This document shows, piece after piece, positions 35,428 through 46,481 of a stretch of 64,000 nt of DNA; the stretch's first letter is position 1; each line of letters begins with the position of its first letter. Source of the DNA: Conchocele bisecta. Its lineage: Eukaryota; Mollusca; Bivalvia; Lucinida; Thyasiridae. Under the pieces are notes generated by a model. It saw only the letters and a program-made list of their open reading frames with translations. It did no database searches and was not told the DNA's origin. The translations under genes and the position numbers were made by a program. Where the stretch lies: the NCBI GenBank assembly GCA_029237695.1, contig CM055272.1, positions 12,016,042 to 12,080,041 on the forward strand. Reading direction: 5' to 3'.

Positions 35428-36600
35428 AGAGTTGTCAGAAGACAACGAAGCTCGCCTGTTGGCAGCCTTCACTCAAACTTGGCACAGTTGTATAAAAAAA
35501 CATGACTATTATATAACTTGACCTTGGGTTAAGGGGTGTGCGGTGGACCTTGACATTGGGGTCAGTGGTGGAAGGTGGGTCGTGGATTTGCTATAGCATG
35601 ATATAGCATATCAAGATGAATGCATGTATGAACTATCAATGCGCTCCCTGAAAACAGAAGTAAAACAAATTTTAACCCAACGTTAAGTTTATGAACGCAC
35701 TAAGTTGGTGATTTTCTACAGCATGATAGCTATTCACATAAGGAATGCATGTATGAATGTGCTAAGTTTGTGACCTTGAGCTTGGGGAGAGGGGTGGGGT
35801 GGGTGGGTCATGGATTTGCTGTAGCACAATAGAGAATCATCAGATGAATGCATGTATGAACTATCAAGGCATTCCCTGCAAAGAAACAGATGTTATAAAA
35901 CAACATTTACTCCAACGTTAAGGTTATGATGTTGATCTTGGGGAAATGGGTGGGGGTGGGTCAAGTATTTGCTGTAGCACAATAGAGGATCATCAGATGA
36001 ATATATGTATGAAATATCAAAGCGTTCCCTGTAAAGAAACAGAAGTTACACAACATTTGCCCCAATGTTAAGCTTATGAACATGCTAAGTTTGTGACCTT
36101 GACCTTCGGGTAAGGGTTGGGTGGTGGGTCGTGGATTTGCTACAGCATGATAGAGGATGATCTGAGGAATGCATGTATGAAATATCAAGGCGTTCCATGA
36201 AAGGAAACAGAAGTTATAAGACATTTACCCCAATGTTAAGTTTATGAATGTGCTAAGTTTGTGACCTTGACCTTGGGGTAATGACCATTGGAGCAATGAG
36301 CAATGAGCAATGCGTGTGTGAAATGTGAAGCAGATCTGAGCAAGGAAACAGAAATGATAAGCCATTTACCGGAGCGTTAAGGTTTCGAATGCACCAAGTC
36401 TGTAACCTTGACCCTGGGCTTAGCAGGGGCGGGACAAATGTGGATTTGTCACAGGGCGGTAGAGGGCCATTGGAGCAATGCGTGTGTGAAATTTGAAGCA
36501 GATCCGAAAAAGGAAACAGAAATTATAAGCCATTTACCCGAGAATGACGAAAACTATATACCCCTTGAGATACACTTTGTATGCCGGGGGTATAATTATT
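35428..36600 (-). mobile_element. Helentron-like element with ~165-bp satellite, minus orientation
   Basis: The 3' terminus at 35428 reads ACAAGAGTTGTCAGAAGACA on the plus strand, the same hairpin (GTTGTC...GACAAC) as at 63273-63288. About six units contain 'AGGAATGCATGTATGAAATA' and 'AAGTTTGTGACCTTGACCTT'. The 5' side ends in 'GTATGCCGGGGGTATAA', so it may be composite. Confidence 0.7.
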
Positions 36601-38224
36601 ATATAGTAGGGTTATAATGCACAAACCCAATGGTTACTTCAACAAATTATGAGGAAAATAATACCCAAAGCTACAGCAAAATGTTTACCCATATTTTAAC
36701 AATGACCGTTGTTTATATATTAGTTATAATATATACAAAACGTAAATAGAGTCAATAAATAGTGTTTTCTGTCAACATTATAATTATAAAACCAGTGTTA
36801 TCACTCTTGCAAGTATGGCAATTTAATGTCATGAATTATCTCCGCAAATTGAAAAGAAATTAACATATTTGTGTAGGTAAATGAAGTCACTAAACTAAAG
36901 ACGAACAAACTTGTCTCTGTACATTACAACCCTGATGTGTGTGAATCTATGTTCCATATTTTTGGTGAGAAATAAGAACAAGAAACGAGGCAAAGTCACG
37001 AAGGCCAGGTTTTTTCCAAGCATACACTTGGATAACATAATTATACCCACTTTTTGTAGACTATTGTCTGTTCCACGAAATGCTGCCCAAGATTTATTGC
37101 TATAAAAACACTCCAAACTGCTTATTTTTTTATATAAAACAATGTAAAACTATTTTTTAGAAATGAGCCTACTTTTTATTTCAAGAAAATCCGTCTAATA
37201 ACAAAGTTATTTCGAATAAACGGTCATGGATGGGCTTTTGCATTATAAATTAATTTCACCGATTTTTAGTTGTTGACAATAAAACAAGAAACTGCTATGC
37301 AATAATCACTTCCGGTCAACAACAACAACAACTATTTTTGCGAACTGAACACAAATTCTTATTAAATTTGTTTATTAACATCATTTTTTGGCATATAATT
37401 TAAACAATTTGCATTAAAATATATCAATTAATCATTTAATCTTCATATATTTAGCGAATATCATTCATCCATAAGGTTCCAAGTCGATCTGATACTGTTG
37501 CTAATACGTCCTATTGTACTGTAAATTGTGAATGCTAACGAACTTGATTTGATTAAACTCGTAACCTTCACCAACCAATCAGCATTTAGTAAACCAAGTT
37601 GTCCGCCGGAAATTCCTCCGGCAAAGAAACTGGCTCACAGGAAGTGACTATATACTTCCGCCGGAAATGACGTATGTATGGTGTTCCCAAGTTATACCAT
37701 TAGAGAATGTAGATTTACACCGGTGTCGATGTGCGAGGATATGTGCAATTCATTTTGCATGGTAGGAACAGCGTGCCAACCTCAGCTTGGCGTTGTCAAT
37801 AGATACGAAAGCTGTAGCAGATGATGATGACATCATGTTGTATTTTGACCAAATTCTCGGCATTTTCTTCTGTAATTCTTGTACGAACACCGAGAAATGG
37901 AGGCTCGATTCCTTTATTTTTCAACCTGGCAAGATTTGCTCTCATAAATACAAGGTTAGTGTCTTGTTTTTAATGATGAAATCCAGCAAGCAGTTCGATG
38001 CTAGAAAAATGTTGAAAATCTGATCGCACGTGACATTTTAACATTGCAACCCTGCATTCAATTCTTGATTTATGGCTATTACTTCATTATAGGACCGAAA
38101 TTCAAAAAATAAAAAGATGGCTCATTGCTAAATTTTGCTGAAAAATGGTTTTATGCCATAAAATAAGAGTTTTAGGGTGTTTAAATAGGTGTAAAAGTTG
38201 GGCAGGTTAACGTGAAACAGACAG
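36601..38224. other. A/T-rich sequence without supported gene
   Basis: No exon of the cysteine-rich family and no known domain was found. A 78-codon plus-strand frame at 37787-38023 has no recognisable motif and lacks a good first ATG. A small inverted 'GGAAGTGACTATATACTTCC' lies at ~37636. Confidence 0.45.
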
Positions 38225-39056
38225 TAGATGGCCGTGGCCAGCATGTCGTGCCTTGGGGCAAGGCATGGACACTAAAAAAATAGATATAGAAGATGGAAAA
38301 ACTTTAACCAAAAAACTTTAACCGGACACACTGACATACGGATGGCGGGCGGACGGACGGACGGACGGACGTTCTTACGAGAGATACATTGTGAGGTTAT
38401 TTCCTTTGATGTTTACACTGTGGGGTTAACCTCACAATGTAGCAACTTATTCCGTTATTTTCTTCCTTAACGATTCTCTTACGGAATAAATCGCATAATA
38501 TGCAAATGAGCTAGCCATTAGTTAATTATATTTGAAAAACACTTATCCAAGTGTCTTAAATAGGGTGTTGGGTGGGTTTCAGCACAACACAGCAACCTCA
38601 CAATGTAGCTCTCGTAAGTACGGACGGACGGACGGACGGACGTACCAACATTTTGGGTTTATGGGCTATTTGCTATATAAAAGATCAAAGGACTAGCCCC
38701 TAAACTTCAAAAGGTTTTATGGGCTAATGGTATAAGTTCAAAGAACTTCAAAGGAAACTAACCCTTACCCTAAGCTCCTAAACCCCTGATGTTTGCCCGG
38801 ACGGACGGACGGACGGACGGACGGACGTACCAACATTTTGGGTTTATGGGCTATTTGCTATATAAAAGATCAAAGGACTAGCCCCTAAACTTCAAAAGGT
38901 TTTATGGGCTAATGGTATAAGTTCAAAGAACTTCAAAGGAAACTAACCCTTACCCTAAGCTCCTAAACCCCTGATGTTTGCCCGGACAGACGGACGGACG
39001 GACGGACATATGCCAAAATGCCGACGATATCGCGCTTTACGCAAGCGGGCGCGACA
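38225..39056 (-). mobile_element. Helentron-like element with three (ACGG)n-linked modules
   Basis: Four ACGG tracts (38350-38372, 38619-38643, 38798-38826, 38983-39007) separate module V (38373-38618, words GTGAGGTT/AACCTCAC) and two near-identical module II copies (38644-38797 and 38827-38982, words GGGCTA/TAGCCC and TTAGG/CCTAA). The right end reads 'CGCGCTTTACGCAAGCGGGC' + GCGACAATGA, the complement of a TCATTGTCGCGCC-type 5' terminus. Confidence 0.65.
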
Positions 39057-39690
39057 ATGATGATAAACACCCATGTGAAGTATCAAGGTAATGGGTGAAG
39101 CAGTTGCAGAGATATAGTACACGAAAAAACTTTAACAAAAAAGTTCAAAGTAATTTGACCTTGACATTGGGCACAGGGGCCGCACGGTTGAGGGGTAGAA
39201 TGAAAACATGGATGATGATAAACACCCATGTGAAGTTTCAAGGTAATGGGTGAAGCGGTTGCAGAGACATAGTATAACGAAAAACTTTTAACCAAAAAAC
39301 TTTAACCAGACGTACGTTAAAAAGTTAACGTTGAAAATGGCTAAGTCAATTACGTAGAAATAATAGGTGACGGTAAAAAAAATGGTCACATGTGGATAGT
39401 TGTATGTGGTGGGCACCCCTTGGTTATGAAGCTGTGAAAGTTTGGTGGTCCTATGTGGTACAGTACCAAAGAAATGGACTTAAACATGAAAACTTAACAT
39501 TGTAAACACAAAAAGTTAACATTGAAAATGGCTAAGTCGACTGCGCAAAAAAAATGGGTCAAGTTCAAAAAAAGGTAACATGTTGGATAGTGATATGTGG
39601 TGGGCACCCCTTGATTATGAAGCTGTGAAAGTTTGGTGGTCCTAGGTGGTACAGTAACAAAGAAATGGACTCAAACACGAAAACTTAACA
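39057..39690. repeat. Two short tandem duplications, non-coding
   Basis: A ~130-bp unit with 'GATGATAAACACCCATGTGA' occurs twice (39057-39300). A ~175-bp unit with 'GTGGTGGGCACCCCTTG' and 'GCTGTGAAAGTTTGGTGGTC' occurs twice (39310-39690). Confidence 0.7.
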
Positions 39691-39921
39691 TTGATTGTGG
39701 ACGCCGCCCGCCCGCCTGCCCGCATGCCGCCCGCCCGGCTTTCGCCAATCCAATAGCCTGGATTTTTCCCCAAAAAAACCTGGCTAAAAATATTCAGTTC
39801 AGCTTACCCCTCCCCCAAACAGCACATCTTAAGCAGGAACATGGGTTAAACACAGGTGTCAGTCACATGTTTTTGTGTACGGTTTACAAATGTGTTACTT
39901 GTAGCACAAGCCAAAAGAATA

Positions 39922-40975
39922 ATATGTACAACAGATAGCCTAGTATTGCATATGTACAACATATAGCCTAGTATTGCATATGTACAACATGTAGCCTAGC
40001 ATTGCCTATGCACAAGAGATAGCCTAGTATTCCCTATGCACAAGATATAGCCTAGTATTGCATATGTACAAGAGATAGCCCGGTATTGCCTATGTACAAG
40101 AGATAGCCTAGTATTGCCTATGTACAACATATAGCCTAGTATTGCCTATGTACAACAGATAGCCTAGTATTCCCTATGCACAAGAGATAGCCTAGTATTC
40201 CCGATGCACAAGAGATAGCCTAGTATTGCCTATGTACAAGACCTAGCCTAGTATTCCCTTCACCCGATGCATACAAGAGATAGCCTAGTATTGCCTATGT
40301 ACAAGAGCTAGCCTAGTATTGCCTATGTACAAGAGCTAGCCTAGTATTCCCTATGCACAAGAGATAGCCTAGTATTGCCTATGTACAAGACCTAGCCTAG
40401 TATTCCCGATGCACAAGAGATAGCCTAGTATTGCCTATGTACAAGAGCTAGCCTAGTATTCCCGATGCACAAGAGATAGCCTAGTATTGCCTATGTACAA
40501 GAGCTAGCCTAGTATTCCCGATGCACAAGAGATAGCCTAGTATTGAACTATGTAGCCCTAGCCGAGTCCATACCATGACAAGAGTAGCCCTAGTATTTGC
40601 ATGTACAAGAGCTACCTAGTATTCCCCGAGCACAAGAGATAGCCTAGTATTCCCGATGCACAAGAGATAGCCTAGTATGCCTATGTACAAGAGCTAGCCT
40701 AGTATCCCGATGCACACCGAAAAAAAAGCTAGCCTAGAAATTCCGATGCACAAGAGATAGCCTAGTATTGCCTATGTACAAGAGCTAGCCTAGTATTGCC
40801 TATGTACAAGAGCTAGCCTAGTATTGACTATGTACAAGAGCTAGCCTAGTATTCCCGATGCACAAGAGATAGCCTACTATTGCCTATGTACAAGAGATAG
40901 CCCGGTATTGACTATGTACAAGAGATAGCCTAGTATTGCCTATGTACAAGAGATAGCCCGGTATTGCCTATGTAC
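39922..40975 (-). repeat. 28-bp minisatellite starting exactly at a minus-strand splice donor
   Basis: About 37 units of 'AAGAGATAGCCTAGTATTGC' + 'CTATGTAC' (plus-strand reading). On the minus strand each unit begins GTACATAGGCAATAC, identical to the first intron bases after the exon at 41181-40976. Some units have GATAGCC, others GCTAGCC, and the pattern becomes irregular at 40540-40740. Confidence 0.9.
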
Positions 40976-41181
40976 ACTGACCCTTGTGACACTCTTCATC
41001 TGGGTAGAAGCTGGCAAGTGGACCATGGTCGCCAGAGTAAGCATGCTCGTCGTGCAGCTTATCGAAGCCATTGAAGTAATGGTAAGCAAAGACGCGGATA
41101 TTGGGATTAATAAGCTGGGCGATTTCCTCCTCATTGCACCAGTTTTTCATCCATACACATGATCGCAGGTCTTCCAACACA
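40976..41181 (-). CDS. Internal exon, class B of the cysteine-rich family
   Basis: On the minus strand, acceptor TTAATTACAG at 41182 opens a 206-nt exon (1+68x3+1) ending GGTCAGT|GTACAT. It encodes 68 residues with C-x6-C-x48-C and several His, Asp and aromatic residues. It is longer in the C5-C6 interval than other class B exons. An alternative donor two bases earlier (TCA|GTGTAC) would break the family phase, so 40976 is preferred. The intron begins with the 28-bp array. Confidence 0.75.
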
Positions 41182-41315
41182 CTGTAATTAAGCCATAGAA
41201 ATGTAATTAGAAAAATCTCATCCAAGTTGTGGAAAAAATGGGGGAGGTGGGAGGTCTATAATTTGTTTTTATTTTTATTCAAATTGGTGCGATAACAATT
41301 CAAAACAAGAAATGC

Positions 41316-41652
41316 ATCTGTCGAACGCGGATGCGACCTGCAGCATATTTGAGAAACTGTGACAAAGTGGTTAACCGAAAAGTGTGATGGACGGACGGAC
41401 GGACGGACGGACGGACTTCAAACATTTGGGAGTTATGAGCTATTTGTTCTTTAAAAGATCAAAGGATTAGCTCCTAAAGATCAATGGAATTAGGAGCTTA
41501 CCGACTATAACAAAGGAATCCTTTGTTACTAACCCTTACCCTAAGCTCCTAAACCCCCGATGTTGGCCCGGACGGACAGATGGACAGACGGACGGACAGA
41601 CGGACGGTCCAAACACTATATGTCACCTGTTTCTTCGAAACCCGGTGGCATA
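41316..41652 (-). mobile_element. Helentron-like element with one (ACGG)n-linked module II'
   Basis: Reverse-orientation relative of 12573-13148: 'CGAACGCGGATGCGACCTGC' at the left is the complement of that element's 3' part, and 'TTTCTTCGAAACCCGGTGGC' + ATAAAAA at the right is its 5' end. ACGG tracts (41390-41417, 41569-41608) flank a module with AGCTCCTAA and its complement TTAGGAGCT. Confidence 0.7.
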
Positions 41653-41753
41653 AAAATCTCATTCTCATGCACTACACACTTGTGGGTACAATCTATGCAT
41701 GTGTGATGTTTAATTATACTATTCCAAAGAATTATGTTACTGACTGGAGATGA

Positions 41754-42155
41754 TTTTTTGTTTGTTTATTGGTGTTTAATGGCCTATCAACAGCTAAGGT
41801 CATGTAAGGCCGGGCAAACAGGTTCGATCCCGTTTTAACCTGCTGCATTGGGGGGAAAATTCCAAAATCAGAACTGAATATTTACATCGAGAAACAATAT
41901 ATTCAGCACTGAAATTAGAATAACCTGACCTGGTGGCAGGTCCATACCACACCAAAGTCACTTGCCCCCTTCCCCTAAAATAGGATCACGAACAATCGTA
42001 ATACTCACATAAGGGGCATAACCAGATTCAACTGTCACATACAAAATGCCAAAGACGTACGTGAGGGCCAAACAAGGTCTCCAGTCGGAATTCCGGTAAG
42101 GATGAACCCCGATCGTTAAATTACCCATCGCTTGCACCCACCTTCCACCCACGAT
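41754..42155 (+). mobile_element. SINE-like element with target duplication
   Basis: Starts TTTTTTGTTTGTTTATTGG + TGTTTAATGGCC and contains a B-box-like GGTTCGATCCC (41821). It ends '...CCTTCCACCCACGAT'. The flanks repeat TGGAGATGA (41745-41753 and 42156-42164). Related copies: 32052-32422 (reverse) and 44312-44465 (5' half). Confidence 0.75.
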
Positions 42156-42199
42156 TGGAGATGAAATCAGCCCGCAAAATAAGTATTTGGATAAAACAA

Positions 42200-42775
42200 A
42201 AACATTAGTACACTCCCGTCTGCGATTCGCTTGCCAAGAATTGCAATCCAGCGGTCCTTGAATTGCAATTCGTCCCCTCTGAAATTGCAGTGAAATTGCA
42301 GTCTAATTGCGGTCCAATCGCGGTCCCGTTTTTGCGGTCATTCTTTCGCGATACCGTTTGTGCGGTCATTCTTTCGCGGTCCAGTTTGTGCGGTCATTCT
42401 TTCGCGATACCGTTTGTGCAGTCATTATTTCGCTATTTGCGGTAAAAACTTAGCGTTACGTGTATATATACACCTAATTCTACTATTTATGTATATTTTA
42501 TTGGATTTTAAATGGCTAAATACAGATAGGGAAATATATCTTTTCGTCAGAAAAAATCAACTACCGGTATTTCGATTTTATTGCCGCATTGGTCAAGCAG
42601 AGCGGTCCACTGGTTAGACCGCAGAGCGCAGAGTAAAGCGGTCATTCTTTCGCAGTTTAAAGAAAAAAGGAGCGTAAACTGCAATTAAAAGCGGTATAAG
42701 TATTGCAATTCCGCAACCAACTCTTTGGACCGCAGTCACATGATTGCAGTGCGATTGCAAATATTCCAATGGGTA
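42200..42775. repeat. GCGGTC/ATTGC-word repeat region
   Basis: Four tandem units near 42330-42430 ('TGCGGTCATTCTTTCGCGAT') lie between zones rich in 'AATTGCAGT'/'ATTGCAATT' words (42235-42320 and 42660-42760). Non-coding. The two flanking zones suggest one inserted element with related ends. Confidence 0.55.
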
Positions 42776-42995
42776 TTCATCTTATAGACCAGACACACCA
42801 TCAAAATTAATTTAGGCACAGGAGGGTATTTTGTTATTACACATGGCACACACTTCGGTATACAGTTTTTGTTCCGTGTTTACATGCTGAGTTTTGGTTT
42901 GACACACATTAGGCTCACATTTGCCAGAAAACCAGATTTTGTAATTTCTGTGCATTTCCCTATTTTATCTTCACTGCGCATGCTCAGTGATACAA

Positions 42996-43955
42996 CAAGA
43001 GTTGTCAGAAGACAACAAAGCTTGTCTGTTGGCAGCCAAGAGTCCACTTAACAACAGCATCACTAGATTTGTCAGTAAGCAAGAACTAGCAATACCGCCT
43101 TGGTAGTTCCTGACATCAAATTTTCTGAGTCTGTTGGGAGAGGGTGTGTGAATGATTTTTGTCACAGAATGAGAGGATCACCATGTGAATGCAGGTATTA
43201 AATACCATGACATTACCATGAAACAAACAGAAATTATAAGAAATTTCCTCAATGTTAAGTTCTGTGATCGCGCCAAGTTTGTGATCTTGACCTTGGCATT
43301 ACTAGGAGTTGCTGAGTCATGAATTTATGTTAGCATAATAGAGGACCATCACAGGAGAGCATAATTATGTGAAATATCAATACGTTCTATCAAAGAAAAC
43401 AGAAGTAATAAGAAATTTACCCGAACGTTGAGTTTGTGAAAGTGCCAAATCTGTGACCTTGACCGTCGGATTACTGGTGTTTCAAAGGTCATGGATTTGT
43501 CACAGCAAGATGGAGGACCATGATGGAGGAATGAATGTGGGAAATATCAATGAGTTCTATCAAAAGAAGCAGAAGTCATAAGAAATTTACCAAAACATTG
43601 TTTGTGCAAGGGCTCAGTCTGTGACCTTGACCTTGGGATTACTGGAGCCAGAAGGGTAATGGAGTTGCCACAGCATGATAGAGGATCATCATAGGAATTC
43701 ATGTGTAGAACAACAATAGGTTTTATAAAGGAAACAGAAGTTATAAGATATACCAAAATGCTAAGTTTGTGAAAGCGCCATGTTCGTGACCTTGACCTTG
43801 GGATTACTGGTGGTCGGAGGGTCATGGATTTATATCAAAGGAATCAGAAGTTATAAGAAATTTACCCCAACGTTAACTTTGTGGACGCCGACGACAGACG
43901 CTGGGGGTATGCCATTAGCTCTTCCTGCACTATGTGCAGGCGAGCTAACATCGTT
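42996..43955 (-). mobile_element. Complete Helentron-like element, minus orientation
   Basis: 3' end at 42996 (ACAAGAGTTGTCAGAAGACA). About five satellite units with 'GGAAACAGAAGTTATAAG' and 'TGTGACCTTGACCTTGGGAT'. 5' end near 43950 reading 'ATGTGCAGGCGAGCTAA' (complement of TTAGCTCGCCTGC). It corresponds to 62061-63295. Confidence 0.75.
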
Positions 43956-44172
43956 TCAATGCACATGGTAGGAAATGATACGTCATGAAAAAATGTCATT
44001 TTCATTGAAAAAGAAAACCATAAAACGGTTAGAACTCAGTAAAATATGGGAAAGGAAAACCCGCTCGCAGACGTTTGCAAATGGGTATACAGGGATTTGA
44101 TTGGCTAATACAGTGGAACCTTTCTAAACCGGACACCCTGGGAGGTCCATTGCGTCACGAAGCATCACCAAC

Positions 44173-44278
44173 CTGCATCGATCTGCTGCATCTAAGAGCT
44201 CCTCCATGCTTGGCCTGCAGTGATGGAAGATATTCTCGTACACACCTCGGACATCGGCACACTCGGTGGGCGGAAATC
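44173..44278 (-). CDS. Internal exon, class A of the cysteine-rich family
   Basis: On the minus strand, GCGTGTTACAG opens a 106-nt exon ending CGATGCAG|GTTGGT (2+34x3+2). It encodes 34 residues with C-x13-C-x13-C, the last followed by the split Arg codon as in other class A exons. Amphipathic pattern between cysteines (V, Y, I, F and M, L, L). Phase fits the class B exon at 41181-40976 downstream and the class B exon at 47711-47572 upstream. Confidence 0.78.
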
Positions 44279-44311
44279 CTGTAACACGCAATTTATCACA
44301 TTTCATGCTGT

Positions 44312-44465
44312 TTGTTTGTTGGTGTTTAACAGCCTATGAACAGCTAAGGTCATTTAAGGCAGGTTCAATCTCGTATGTAACCTGCTGCATTGCGAGAAAT
44401 ATCCGAAAATACGGAATATTTACATCGAAAAAAAAAATATATGTTCAGCCCAGAAATCAGAATGC
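44312..44465 (+). mobile_element. 5' half of the SINE-like element
   Basis: 'TTTGTTTGTTGGTGTTTAAC' and 'CAGCTAAGGTCATTTAAGGC' match the start of 41754-42155. The copy stops after 'GGAATATTTACATCG' and a short A run. Confidence 0.65.
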
Positions 44466-44523
44466 TGATGAGAAAAAAATTCTGCTGGCAGAAAATTTCA
44501 CATATTTTCTTTTATTTCACATC

Positions 44524-44750
44524 GGGGGCAGTTTCACTAAACTTTGTACGACTAAAATGTTTGTAAGTGCAAATTTAGGATCGTCTGGAAATTTCAATTG
44601 ATTTACATTTATTGAGCATATGCTGCATTATGCTCAATAAATGTAATCCAATAATTGTTTACAAGAAAACAGTGTTATAAATTTATATTTCGATCCTAAA
44701 TTTGCACTTACAAACATTTTAGTCGTACAAAGTTTAGTGAAATGGGCCCC
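44524..44750. mobile_element. MITE with 60-bp inverted ends
   Basis: Left end 'GTTTCACTAAACTTTGTACG...' (44524-44583) and right end 44691-44750 are near-perfect complements over about 58 bp. Inside is a second palindrome (TTACATTTATTGAGCATA / complementary) at 44602-44646. No coding capacity. Confidence 0.8.
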
Positions 44751-44755
44751 ATGTT

Positions 44756-44808
44756 GTGACCACACATTCGAACGGTCTCATTGAGACGGTTCGAATGAGT
44801 GTTCACAA
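44756..44808. repeat. Short hairpin
   Basis: 'CATTCGAACGGTCTC' pairs with 'GAGACGGTTCGAATG' almost without loop, with partly complementary outer bases (GTGACCAC/GTGTTCAC). Confidence 0.75.
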
Positions 44809-44811
44809 CAT

Positions 44812-45004
44812 ATATGGCTTATGGACTATGTGACTGTGGTTGACCCAGATCAGCATGCAGGTAGTGTTTGCAATTGTTCACCAGTCGATAAACGTCATGC
44901 TTCTGACAGTATAGCTCCATATCAGGCTGCAGGTGTCTGCTAGTGGATTGGGAGCTAGGTTGGTCACAAATGCCATAAACCCCATTTATTCAGTCACGGC
45001 CACA
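44812..45004 (-). mobile_element. Degraded M1 MITE copy, reverse
   Basis: Contains reverse-order blocks ('AAACGTCATGCTTCTGACAG', 'GGGAGCTAGGTTGGTCACAA', 'CAGTCACGGCCACAAAT'). The left end is blurred. Confidence 0.5.
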
Positions 45005-45175
45005 AATAAGAAAACTTTAAAAAAATATTTTGAAATTTTGCTACAGTAGCGGCTGTGTATTTGTTCCAAGCTTACATGTGGCGTTTTGGTTTCACCCACG
45101 TGCGACCACATTTTGTGGTTTCTGTGCATTTCCATGAAAAGTCTACAATGTGCAAGCACAGCATTTTCATCGGAT

Positions 45176-45260
45176 GAAACTGTGCGTATGCGCAGTGATA
45201 CAAAAATGGTTCAACATAATGTTGAACCATTTTTGTATCACTGCGCATACGCACAGTTTC
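45176..45260. repeat. Perfect 85-bp palindrome
   Basis: Arms 45176-45217 and 45219-45260 are exact complements over 42 bp with a single central base. They contain GCGTATGCGCAGTGATAC. A non-palindromic relative of one arm and its flank lies near 42840-42995 ('CACTGCGCATGCTCAGTGAT'). Confidence 0.85.
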
Positions 45261-45509
45261 GTAAAACACATGTTTTGCATATTTTTACTGCACATGAGCA
45301 GTTTTGACAGGAAATTCTACATCATGAAAAACAACATTTTCATTCGATAAGAAAAAACAGAAAATGGTTCGAACTTGGCTAAATGTGTGCAAAAAGGAAA
45401 TGGGGATTTGATTGGCTAAAATGAATACATGAGACTATATGCATTGATTCTGATGGGAATTCAAGAAGTATCACAACGTTTATAATGAAGGTATTTTTTC
45501 AAGGCTACG

Positions 45510-45592
45510 TTAGGGATTGAATGGACAACCCGGTACTGAAGTTCAATGTTCTACCATTAGATTATCAAGCCGTTCCGCAGGTAACAAAGTCA
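45510..45592 (-). mobile_element. tRNA-like SINE head fragment
   Basis: Read on the minus strand: 'TGATAATCTAATGGTAGAAC' then 'ATTGAACTTCAGTACCGGGT' and 'CCATTCAATCCC', a tRNA-like layout with A-box-like and B-box-like segments. It directly borders the following minisatellite. Confidence 0.5.
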
Positions 45593-46250
45593 AGATGGCC
45601 CATATTGTCACGATGGGCCACACAGGTAACAATGTCACATTGGGCCACACAGGTAACAAAGTCAAGATGACCCATATTGTCACGTTGGGCCACACAGGCA
45701 ACAAATTGAAGATGACCCATATTGTCACGATGGGTCACACAGGTAACAAAGTAAAGATGGCCCATATCGTCACAATGGGCCACATTGGTTGGGCCACACA
45801 GGTAACAAAGTCAATCTGCCCCATATTGTCAAGATGGGGACCACACAGGTAAGAAAGTCAAGTTGCCCCATATCGTCACGATGGGCAACACAGGTAACAA
45901 AGTCAAGATGGCCCATATCGTCACGATAGGCGACACAGGTAAGAAAGTCAAGATGCCCCATATCGTCATGATGGGCAACACAGGTAACAACGTCAAAATG
46001 CCCCATATTGTCACGAAAGGGACCACACAGGTAACAAAGTCAAGATGGCCCATATCGTCACAATGGGCCACACGGGTAACAACGTCAAGATTGCCCATAT
46101 TGTCAAGATGGGCCACATAGGTAACAAAGTCAAGATGCCCTATATTGTCATGATGGGCCACACAGGTAACAAACTCAAGATGCCCCATTTTGTCGCGATG
46201 GGGACCACAAAGGTAAGAAAGTGAAGATGGCCCATATTGTCACGATGGGC
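45582..46250 (+). repeat. ~45-53-bp minisatellite with donor-like CAGGTAAC in every unit
   Basis: About 14 units of 'CACAGGTAACAAAGTCAAGA' + 'TGGCCCATATCGTCACGATG' + 'GGC'. It lies in an intron of the minus-strand exons, so the donor-like words are antisense to that gene. Long frames on both strands are artefacts. Confidence 0.88.
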
Positions 46251-46256
46251 CACATT

Positions 46257-46481
46257 TGTGGCTGTGACTGGCAAAACGGGGCTTATAGGATTTGTGACCA
46301 GTGTAGCTCCTGATCAAATAACACACTCCCATAGTATGACAGCGATCTATATTGTTTGTTAGAATCAGAACATGTGTTTCATTGATGGAATGGCAAACAG
46401 TGCAGATTCTGATCAGACTGTGCGAAATTCGCAGTCTGATCTGGATCTACACTGGTGGCAATACCCATAAACCCAGTCACA
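46257..46481 (+). mobile_element. M1 MITE copy
   Basis: Left 'TGTGGCTGTGACTGGCAAAA' and right 'AACCCAGTCACA'. The core matches 24622-24841 ('AGCTCCTGATCAAATAACAC'). Confidence 0.8.

Noticed and set aside
37787..38023. Plus-strand 78-codon frame as a gene
   Set aside because: No recognisable motif, no reliable start and no splice-bounded structure; it could not be distinguished from chance.
39922..40975. Possible CRISPR array (28-bp repeats)
   Set aside because: Units are directly tandem with no unique spacers, in a eukaryotic intron; it is a minisatellite.
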